Shown: positions 57,916 through 64,000 of the stretch, piece after piece
Layout: the number at the start of each line of letters is the position of its first letter
Numbering within the stretch: the first letter of the stretch is position 1
Assembly (NCBI GenBank): GCA_048262255.1
Contig: JBLXFH010000001.1
Coordinates: 744,001-808,000, forward strand
Direction: 5' to 3'
DNA: 64,000 bases
Source of the DNA: JABMNT01 sp048262255
GTDB lineage: Bacteria; Pseudomonadota; Alphaproteobacteria; Rhodospirillales; Casp-alpha2
The notes under the pieces: model-generated
Told to the model about the DNA's origin: nothing
Database searches by the model: none
What the model saw: only the letters and a program-made list of their open reading frames with translations
Program-made: the position numbers and the translations under genes

Positions 57916-59456
57916 CGGATCAGCAGCTCGCCCAACGCTCCTGGGGGGAGGTTTATCAGGCCTTCAAAAACCCCAAGGTCATTGCACTTTTGTTTCTCGG
58001 CCTGTCCGCCGGTATCCCGATCCTGCTGATCTTCTCGACTCTTTCCGTGTGGTTGCGGGAAGCTGGCGTTAGCCGGGCGACCATTGGGTTTTTCAGTTGG
58101 GCCGCTCTCGCCTATGCCTTCAAGTTTATCTGGGCACCGCTCATCGACAAGTTACCCCTGCCGGTTCTGGCTAGGGTTCTGGGCCGCCGCCGGTCCTGGC
58201 TGCTGGTTTCACAAGCCATGATCATCCTGTCGCTGGTTTTGATGGCCACGGGTGACCCGGCGCAGTCTTTGACCCAACTGGCCGTATTTGCCGTATTGCT
58301 GGGGTTTTCCTCAGCAACCCAGGACATTGTCATTGACGCCTACCGGATTGAGGTCGCCGAGGCCGATCTGCAGGGCATCATGTCGTCCGCCTATATTGCC
58401 GGTTACCGCATCGGCATGCTGGTCGCCGGTGCCGGGGCACTTGAGTTGGCCGGGTTCTTTGATGGTGGCAACGGATATGATCTGGTGGCTTGGTCAAAAA
58501 CCTATCTAGCCATGGCGCTCGTCATGGGGATCGGCATTGCCACCACGCTGGTGATTGCCGAACCAAAAACGCCTCCTCAGAAAGATGTTAACCTACAAAG
58601 CGGCTCCGACTATTTTCGTTTTCTGGGGTGCTTTTTATGTGCGGCAGGAGCCTTTGTCGGGGTTTTTCTGATCAGCGTCGATCTGGCGGCACAGGCCAAG
58701 ACTTTTTTGTCTGGACTCAGTGGAGTGGCGCCGCAACTGGCGGGGTTTCTTGTCGAAGCCGTGCGGTTGGCGGGTGCCGTTGCCGGGGCGGCACTTATGG
58801 GTTGGTTTCTTGTTGCCCTGAAAGCGGTTCCGAGGCAAATGGTCACAGAAACCTATCTCGGCCCCTTCACCGATTTTTTCCGGCGCTACGGCAAAACGGC
58901 GCTGCTCATCCTGGCGCTCATTTCCACCTATCGTATTGCTGATATCGTGATGGGCGTCATGGCCAATGTGTTTTATGTGGATCTCGGGTTTGAAAAACAG
59001 GAGATTGGCCGTATCTCGAAAGGTTTCGGCCTGATCATGACGCTTGCCGGCGGTTTTCTCGGCGGTGCGCTGGCTGTCCGTTACGGTGTTATTAAAGCCC
59101 TGATGGGGGGGGCCGTTCTGGCCGCCGCGTCCAATCTGCTGTTTGCCGTTCTGGCCCAGATCGGCAACGACATCGCTTTTCTGGTGCTGGTGATCTCCGC
59201 CGACAATCTGAGCGCCGGGATCGCCTCGGCAGCGTTTGTCGCCTATCTTTCCAGCCTGACCAGCACCGGGTTTACGGCGTCGCAATACGCCTTATTCAGT
59301 TCAATCATGGTTCTCTTGCCAAAAGTTCTGGCCGGCTATTCGGGTGTCATGGTTGAGGCGGTGGGTTATGAAATGTTCTTTATCGGTACGGCGGCCATGG
59401 GTATTCCGGTGCTTGTGCTGATTTATCTGGTGGCGCGTTCCAACCGTCCGGCTTGA
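57912..59456 (+). CDS. ampG: AmpG-like MFS muropeptide permease
   Basis: AmpG imports anhydromuropeptides for cell-wall recycling. The 514-residue protein has about 14 helices, including the family's first helix ALLFLGLSAGIPILLIFSTLSVWLREAGV and WAALAYAFKFIWAPLIDKLPLP near residue 50. RRRSWLLVSQ (motif A-like) comes near 96, and SSATQDIVIDAYRIE near 137 (D, E conserved in AmpG). The ATG at 57912 overlaps the GT9 stop. Putting a muropeptide permease beside a surface sugar transferase is plausible because MltA and LpoA-like genes also lie in this window. The specificity is inferred from family only. Confidence 0.85.
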   Translation: MTDQQLAQRSWGEVYQAFKNPKVIALLFLGLSAGIPILLIFSTLSVWLREAGVSRATIGFFSWAALAYAFKFIWAPLIDKLPLPVLARVLGRRRSWLLVSQAMIILSLVLMATGDPAQSLTQLAVFAVLLGFSSATQDIVIDAYRIEVAEADLQGIMSSAYIAGYRIGMLVAGAGALELAGFFDGGNGYDLVAWSKTYLAMALVMGIGIATTLVIAEPKTPPQKDVNLQSGSDYFRFLGCFLCAAGAFVGVFLISVDLAAQAKTFLSGLSGVAPQLAGFLVEAVRLAGAVAGAALMGWFLVALKAVPRQMVTETYLGPFTDFFRRYGKTALLILALISTYRIADIVMGVMANVFYVDLGFEKQEIGRISKGFGLIMTLAGGFLGGALAVRYGVIKALMGGAVLAAASNLLFAVLAQIGNDIAFLVLVISADNLSAGIASAAFVAYLSSLTSTGFTASQYALFSSIMVLLPKVLAGYSGVMVEAVGYEMFFIGTAAMGIPVLVLIYLVARSNRPA

Positions 59457-59517
59457 CCACAGGCTCCGGAGCCGCCATAAATCGGCGCTTTCCAATTAGA
59501 TAATCCGGGTTTTGACC

Positions 59518-60516
59518 ATGCAGCGTATTTTTTCCGGCGTTCAGCCAACGGGCAACCTCCATTTGGGCAACTATCTGGGCGCAATCCGCAACTGGGTGCG
59601 GCTGCAAAACGATTACGAATGCATTTTCTGTATGGTCGATCTGCATGCCATTACGGTCTGGCAGGAGCCCGAGCAATTGCGCGCCAATACCCGTGAAGTG
59701 GCGGCGGCGATGATTGCGTCGGGCGTCGATCCCGTCAAAAACATCATCTTCAACCAGAGCCAGGTGCCGCAGCACGCGGAGCTGGCCTGGATTTTCAATT
59801 GTGTGGCGCGCCTTGGCTGGCTCGACCGGATGACCCAGTTCAAGGAAAAAGCCGGTAAGGACAAGGAACGGGCCTCTGTCGGCCTGTATGCCTATCCGAA
59901 CCTGATGGCGGCCGATATTCTGGCCTACAAGGCGACCCACGTGCCGGTGGGGGAAGACCAGAAGCAGCATCTGGAATTGTGTCGCGATATCGCCACCAAA
60001 TTCAATCATGATTATGGCGATGAGTTTTTCCCGATTGTCGAACCGCTGATCTTTGGTGAGGCGACGCGGGTGATGTCGCTGCGTGACGGCACCAACAAGA
60101 TGAGCAAGTCCGATGCCTCGGATGCGTCCCGCATCAACATGACTGACGACGCCGATACCATCGCCAAGAAAATCCGCAAGGCGCGCACCGATGCGGAACC
60201 TTTGCCATCCGAAGCGGTGGGCTTAAAGGGCCGCGCCGAAGCCGCCAATCTGGTGGGCATTTATGCCGCATTGAGTGACACAACGGCGGCCGACGTGCTG
60301 GCGGAATTCGGCGGACAGGGGTTTGGCGCTTTCAAGCCGGCGCTGGCCGATCTGGCGGTTGAGAAGCTGTCGGATATTCAGGGCGAACTGCGCCGTCTGC
60401 TGGATGATCCCACCCATGTCGACGGGATTATCCGCACCGGCACGGAAAAGGCCCGCGCCATTGCCGAGCCGATCATGCGCGATATTCATGAAAAGGTCGG
60501 GTTTCTGCAGCCTTAA
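59518..60516 (+). CDS. trpS: Tryptophanyl-tRNA synthetase
   Basis: TrpS charges tRNA-Trp. The 332-residue class I enzyme has the HIGH-like GVQPTGNLHLGNYLGAI at residue 9, FCMVDLHAIT near 38, VPVGEDQKQHLELCRDIA near 145, and the KMSKS signature NKMSKSDASDAS near 196. The start ATG 59518 is preferred over TTG 59512. A perfect 12-base palindrome GGCTCCGGAGCC (59462-59473) lies between ampG and trpS. In many alphaproteobacteria trpS directly follows murJ; here it is about 24 kb away. Confidence 0.97.
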   Translation: MQRIFSGVQPTGNLHLGNYLGAIRNWVRLQNDYECIFCMVDLHAITVWQEPEQLRANTREVAAAMIASGVDPVKNIIFNQSQVPQHAELAWIFNCVARLGWLDRMTQFKEKAGKDKERASVGLYAYPNLMAADILAYKATHVPVGEDQKQHLELCRDIATKFNHDYGDEFFPIVEPLIFGEATRVMSLRDGTNKMSKSDASDASRINMTDDADTIAKKIRKARTDAEPLPSEAVGLKGRAEAANLVGIYAALSDTTAADVLAEFGGQGFGAFKPALADLAVEKLSDIQGELRRLLDDPTHVDGIIRTGTEKARAIAEPIMRDIHEKVGFLQP

Positions 60517-60641
60517 CCGGTTATGCCTTGTTGCTTGTTATGCCCAGTCCCGTTTAAAATCAGGATATTAAGAAACAGGCAGCACACATATGTCCGGATA
60601 ATCGTGGCCGCTTGAAAAACGGGAAGTTTCGGACCTGATTA

Positions 60642-62600
60642 ATGGCAGATGATAAGACAATGTCGCGTTTGCTTGGTGGAATCGTCGATAGCATTGGCGA
60701 TGGTGCCGCGCTTTATGATACGGACGACTGTCTGATTCAGTGCAACAAGAACTATATTCGGTATTTTGGTGATGTTGCGGGGGACATACAATCTGGTATG
60801 TCCTTTCGTCAGGTAATGGGGCTTGCGGCGCGTCACTGGTATGCGGAAAGGTCTGAGTACGAAATTGAAAAATGGATTGAAGAAAGAATAACCCTTTTTA
60901 ATAAAGGGATAAAAAATAACGAAATTCTGCGTTCAGATGGCAGTTGGATCGGTCTTGATTATTATAAAATTGAGGGTGGTGGAACCTTTGTCTTTACGGC
61001 AAATATCTCACAACGCAAGAATATGGAAACGGCTCTTAAGGCAGCCAAAGAGGAACTTGAAGGACGCGTTGCTCAGCGGACAGCTGAACTGGAGCAAGCC
61101 CTGGAGCTTTTGCGCGCAAACGAACAGCGTCTGACGGATTTTGCAACCATCTCTTCTGACTGGCTTTGGGAAATGGATGCCGCGTTGAAATATACGTTCT
61201 TTTCAGAGCGTAACCGGGAGGTCACTGGCCAAGACCCAAGTTTGTTTCTGGGGAAAGCGCGTCAAGACGTATCCAATGAAACGGTCGATTCGGAAAAATG
61301 GAAAGCTCATTTGGCCGACCTTGAGGCGCATCGGCCTTTCAAGGATTTTACCTACCCTTTAAAAGTGTCTGATGGGCGCAAGATGTTGATCAGCATCAAC
61401 GGCAAGCCGGTTTTTGATGAGCGTGGTCATTTTGCCGGTTATCGGGGATCAGGTACGGATATTACCGAAAAAAGCCGCCTTGTTGAGGAAATGAAGCGCA
61501 ATGAGATGTTGTTCGAGGGGCTCTTTCAAACATCAGCGGTCGGTATGGTCCTGCATGCGGCGGATGGCAGCAGACGGATACGTGTGAATGACCGGTTTTG
61601 TCAGATGGTCGGTCATAGCGAGGCGGCTTTGTTACGGGAGCCCTATGCAAACCTGACTCATCCGGATGACCTGGCGGAAAGCATGGAAATGCGGCGGCGG
61701 GTTGAAAGCGGGGAGATTGATTACTGCGTTTTGGAAAAGCGCTATATTCATAAAAAGGGGCATGCTGTCTGGGGCAGTGCGTTGTTGTCGGTAGTCCGTG
61801 ATGAAGACGGGAATGTCTTGAATTACATATCAATTATTCAGGATATTTCCCGACGAAAGGCCGATGAAATTTCCCTGCTAGAAGCCAAGGACAGGTCGGA
61901 AATCGCCAATCGGGCAAAGTCCGATTTTCTGGCCAACATGAGTCACGAATTGCGCACGCCTTTGAACTCGATAATCGGGTTTTCATCTGTGTTGGCAGGT
62001 GAAATGTATGGTTCCCATTCTGTTGATAAATATCGGGATTACAGCCGGAACATACAAAAATCCGGGGAGCACCTGCTGCAACTGATTAATGATATTCTTG
62101 ATCTGTCTCGTATTGAATCGGATGTAACCATTGCCCGTCCCCAGAACGTGGATATTCTCAGAACAATTGATTCCTGTTTGAAAATGTCGGAATTTCAGTC
62201 TCAACAGGCACAGGTCCGGCTGGTATTTGACGCACCGCAAGACATTCCGACAATTCGAGCCGATGTAATGCACATGAAGCAGATTGTGCTCAATCTGTTG
62301 TCAAATGCCATTAAATTTACGCCGAAAGGGGGTGAGATAACCCTTAAGCTTGACGTAGATGATCAGCGCAATGTGGTTCTTGATGTCACGGATACGGGGA
62401 TCGGTATTGCTGCGGATGATATTCCAAAGGTGTTGGAGCCATTTGGTCAGGTTACAGACGCCATGACCCGCAACCATGACGGTGCGGGGCTTGGCTTGGC
62501 TATTGTCAATGCGCTGGTAAAGCTCAACGCCGGTAAAATGGAAATTAAAAGCACTTTAGGTGACGGCACGACAGTTACGCTGCGTTTTCCGCAAGCATAA
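60642..62600 (+). CDS. Orphan soluble histidine kinase with three PAS domains
   Basis: A 652-residue sensor kinase without membrane helices or signal peptide. It has a PAS-7-like domain (about residues 10-125), a coiled coil (ALKAAKEELEGRVAQRTAEL, 130-165), and two PAS/PAC modules (165-275 and 290-410; the last includes NRFCQ-like NDRFCQMVGH and YLEKRY-like segments). HisKA carries the phospho-accepting His435 in FLANMSHELRTPLNSIIGF, and HATPase_c has the N box QIVLNLLSNAIKFTP, DTGIGI and GAGLGLAI. It is a non-hybrid kinase, and no response regulator is adjacent, so its partner is elsewhere. PAS domains suggest redox, light or ligand sensing in the cytoplasm. Confidence 0.92.
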   Translation: MADDKTMSRLLGGIVDSIGDGAALYDTDDCLIQCNKNYIRYFGDVAGDIQSGMSFRQVMGLAARHWYAERSEYEIEKWIEERITLFNKGIKNNEILRSDGSWIGLDYYKIEGGGTFVFTANISQRKNMETALKAAKEELEGRVAQRTAELEQALELLRANEQRLTDFATISSDWLWEMDAALKYTFFSERNREVTGQDPSLFLGKARQDVSNETVDSEKWKAHLADLEAHRPFKDFTYPLKVSDGRKMLISINGKPVFDERGHFAGYRGSGTDITEKSRLVEEMKRNEMLFEGLFQTSAVGMVLHAADGSRRIRVNDRFCQMVGHSEAALLREPYANLTHPDDLAESMEMRRRVESGEIDYCVLEKRYIHKKGHAVWGSALLSVVRDEDGNVLNYISIIQDISRRKADEISLLEAKDRSEIANRAKSDFLANMSHELRTPLNSIIGFSSVLAGEMYGSHSVDKYRDYSRNIQKSGEHLLQLINDILDLSRIESDVTIARPQNVDILRTIDSCLKMSEFQSQQAQVRLVFDAPQDIPTIRADVMHMKQIVLNLLSNAIKFTPKGGEITLKLDVDDQRNVVLDVTDTGIGIAADDIPKVLEPFGQVTDAMTRNHDGAGLGLAIVNALVKLNAGKMEIKSTLGDGTTVTLRFPQA

Positions 62601-62610
62601 AGGCCTCGAG

Positions 62611-62922
62611 TTATGTTTCACCGGGTTGCGGTCCGTCGTATCCGGCGACAATAAACAAATCCAGTTCCGCAGCACCCTGTCGCAGCGCCTTGGCCCGCTG
62701 GTAGGGCTCCGAGTGATAGCAGGCCAGCGCTTTTTCATAACTTTCAAATTCAATAACAACCGTGCGTGACCTAACGGTACCCTCCGCGACCTCACCTTCG
62801 CCGCCCCGCACCAGAAACCGGGCGCCGTATTGCTTAAAAGCCTCGGCATTGGCTTCGACATATTTTTTATAGGCCTCCATATCCGTCACATCACCGCTGG
62901 CGACCCAGTAACCTTTTGCCAT
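62611..62922 (-). CDS. DUF1330 protein
   Basis: A 103-residue dimeric alpha-beta barrel (ferredoxin-like) protein: KGYWVASGDVTDMEAYKKYV, EAFKQYGARFLVRGG, VVIEFESYEKALACYHSEPY and DLFIVAGYD. DUF1330 proteins occur widely in proteobacteria with no proven function; the fold resembles small monooxygenases and stress-responsive dimers. I start at ATG 62922, which has a strong AGGAGGG site four bases upstream; the longer frame is unlikely. It converges with the kinase gene ten bases away. Confidence 0.85.
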   Translation of the reverse strand: MAKGYWVASGDVTDMEAYKKYVEANAEAFKQYGARFLVRGGEGEVAEGTVRSRTVVIEFESYEKALACYHSEPYQRAKALRQGAAELDLFIVAGYDGPQPGET

Positions 62923-63058
62923 TTTACCCTCCTGTTTATTATTTGTTGGATACTTTTTCATGGAGCGGTCAGGCAGGCAAGAGGCAATCCGGATCCTTAA
63001 GAGTTGGGTAATGAAACGTTGGTAGGTTTTTGCCTGCAATCACGAGGCAGTATTGAAA

Positions 63059-63457
63059 ATGACCGATGTCACCACAAAAGCCGTCCTCCACTTAGGAGCC
63101 AGTAGTGGGTTTATGCAGGAACTGGGTAACCGGCTGTCCGGGCACGAATCTTCACCGGATCAATCGGATGATTCATTGCCGGAGGCGGCGCAACAGGCCA
63201 AACGGGAAATGGGGGCCACCGATTCTTCGGGGTCGGAATCCGGGTATGACGGTAAAGAGAAAAGAGAAACCTTTTATTTTACGGTGATGATTGCGGCGAA
63301 ATCAGGCGAGTCGCGCGCCCTCAGCATCAAGGCGGCCTCCCCCGACGAGGCCAAAAATGCCGCCAGATCGACACTCGATGACGGTGAAGAGGTGGTCTCG
63401 GTCAGCCAGAGCACGGTTCCCGCCCCGCCGGACCCCAACCGGGGTCAGCTGGCTTAA
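63059..63457 (+). CDS. Hypothetical protein with C-terminal Ala-rich domain
   Basis: A 132-residue protein with no signal or membrane segment. The first 65 residues are Ser/Gly/Glu/Asp-rich and likely disordered. The last 65 form a compact alpha/beta unit: ETFYFTVMIAAKSGESRALS, then ASPDEAKNAARSTLDDGEEVVSVSQ, ending with a Pro-rich tail. I do not recognise the family; the pattern of two strands around a DEA-helix resembles small ferredoxin-like or Sigma-54 modulation-type units but is not diagnostic. ATG 63059 follows GAGG by 11 bases; TTG 63053 is an alternative. Confidence 0.6.
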   Translation: MTDVTTKAVLHLGASSGFMQELGNRLSGHESSPDQSDDSLPEAAQQAKREMGATDSSGSESGYDGKEKRETFYFTVMIAAKSGESRALSIKAASPDEAKNAARSTLDDGEEVVSVSQSTVPAPPDPNRGQLA

Positions 63458-63585
63458 GGCCGTAAGCAGGACAGCCGGTTGGCTATCAGAGCACAGGTAT
63501 TTTCTCCGGGCTCGGTATTGACAGGTCCAGTCTGCACTTGATTTTTGTCCGTCAGGGGGCCATGTAAGGGTACGGTAACATTATG

Positions 63586-63607
63586 TGCCGCCCGACCCTG
63601 GGCGGCA
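63586..63607 (+). other. Perfect hairpin in the leader of the nfuA-like gene
   Basis: TGCCGCCC (63586-63593), loop GACCCT, and GGGCGGCA (63600-63607) pair exactly, 22 bases before the start at 63630. There is no T run, so it is not a terminator. It could tune translation of the Fe-S gene or be a remnant of a regulator site. TTGACA at 63518-63523 upstream is a perfect -35 hexamer but lacks a clear -10. Confidence 0.45.
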
Positions 63608-63629
63608 TCGACGAGCAAAGGTTCATTTG

Positions 63630-64000
63630 ATGTTCATTCAAACGGAAAACACACCCAATCCGGCAACCCTGAAATTTCTTCCGGGATGTGACGTTATGGT
63701 ATCGGGAACCGCAAATTTCACATCGATAGATGACGCCGCGACTTCGCCATTGGCGCAAAACCTGTTTGCGACAAAAGGCGTGACCGGTGTGTTTCTGGGA
63801 GCCGATTTCATCACCATCACGAAAACCGACGACAAGGACTGGGATCTTCTGAAACCGCTGGTGCTGGGCGCGATCATGGAACATTTTCAGTCGGGCCGTC
63901 CGGTTATGACAGAGGCGACGACCTCGGATAGTGCCGATGCAGGTGAAGATGACAGCGTGACCCGTCAGATCAAGGAACTCATCGATACCCGTGTGCGCCC
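63630..64000 (+). CDS. nfuA: NfuA/NifU-like Fe-S scaffold protein (cut by window end)
   Basis: The first 123 residues of an Fe-S cluster carrier. The start MFIQTENTPNPATLKFLPG is the conserved N-terminal (Nfu_N) motif, with MVSGTANF, SPLAQNLFATKGVTGVFLGADFITITK and DWDLLKPLVLGAIMEHF after it. The C-terminal NifU domain with CxxC, which binds the cluster, would follow beyond the window; it is just starting at SVTRQIKELIDTRVRP. The gene is open to the right edge, so length and Cys ligands cannot be checked. It is typical alphaproteobacterial Nfu, which matures aconitase and respiratory enzymes. Confidence 0.92.
   Translation, partial: MFIQTENTPNPATLKFLPGCDVMVSGTANFTSIDDAATSPLAQNLFATKGVTGVFLGADFITITKTDDKDWDLLKPLVLGAIMEHFQSGRPVMTEATTSDSADAGEDDSVTRQIKELIDTRVR

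Noticed and set aside
59462..59473. Perfect 12-base palindrome GGCTCCGGAGCC between ampG and trpS
   Set aside because: Too short and without loop or T run; it could be chance in GC-rich DNA.
1..64000. tRNA, rRNA, tmRNA, CRISPR arrays, insertion sequences, attachment sites, replication origin
   Set aside because: I looked for cloverleaf, direct-repeat and terminal inverted-repeat patterns by eye and found none that I can support.

Overview
The window is chromosomal DNA from an alphaproteobacterium; a Rhodospirillales-like or related order is my best guess. The evidence is the gene content and order: mltA/smr/xre beside hslVU and the hisB-hisH-hisA-hisF-hisE run, dnaK-dnaJ near dapB and nth, hrcA-grpE divergent from rph-rdgB-hemW, and glnD-murJ. 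Other pointers are a bactofilin, HslV with an N-terminal propeptide, and many ATGA or TAATG gene overlaps. Coding density is very high. I see no rRNA, tRNA, CRISPR array, insertion sequence or prophage. No gap between genes exceeds 300 bases. Only the first gene (mltA) and last gene (nfuA-like) are cut by the window edges.

Layout. 1-4428: the end of mltA, a lutABC lactate-oxidation operon, an Smr-domain nuclease and an XRE regulator. 4493-10440: hslVU on the minus strand, divergent from a histidine operon (hisB, a DUF2628 membrane gene, hisH, hisA, hisF, hisE) that ends in a HIT protein. 10632-12720: an RTX calcium-binding secreted protein and a 59-residue protein with its own promoter-like region. 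12887-19588: comM, a UxaA-family dehydratase overlapping cutA, a DUF4389 membrane protein, a TPR-glycosyltransferase fusion and nth. 19701-29052: DUF2244, dapB, an accessory stretch (secreted protein, two acetyltransferases, an Hsp20 gene with an FNR-type box, a TerB-like protein and an AT-rich GT-C glycosyltransferase), then dnaJ and dnaK. 29275-40073: a DHA2 transporter, glnD, murJ, ppa, a Cys-containing secreted protein, an acetyltransferase and mutS. 40216-46361: grpE-hrcA, a copper-delivery trio (SCO1, PCuAC, DUF2946), then rph-rdgB-hemW. 46365-53493: an LpoA-like lipoprotein, rsmI-yraN, a BON lipoprotein, SirB1, gshB, a small lipoprotein, a bactofilin and an EI24 membrane protein. 53773-64000: a PfkB sugar/nucleoside kinase, typA, a GT9 glycosyltransferase overlapping an AmpG-like permease, trpS, an orphan three-PAS histidine kinase, DUF1330, a hypothetical gene and an nfuA-like gene.

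How the genes work together. Most of the window is housekeeping: protein quality control (hslVU, dnaKJ, grpE, hrcA, hsp20), histidine synthesis, DNA repair (mutS, nth), nitrogen sensing (glnD), and cell-envelope synthesis and recycling (mltA, murJ, lpoA-like, ampG-like, GT9). By my recollection of alphaproteobacterial gene order, three conserved blocks are interrupted by accessory cargo: lutABC between mltA and smr, the copper trio between hrcA and rph, and a mixed set of six genes between dnaJ and dapB.

The best regulatory signals come from comparing intergenic regions. hslVU and dnaKJ share the same spaced motif (ATTGC, 17 bases, CCTATATA), which fits an RpoH heat-shock promoter. hsp20 instead has an FNR/FixK-type box at about -40, which suggests oxygen control. 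I did not find a clearly new multi-gene defence or metabolic system. The less explained items are the RTX protein with its 59-residue neighbour and dyad operator, the Lys/Pro/Ala tails on GlnD and the DUF4389 protein, and a possible 17-residue cationic peptide at 21508.
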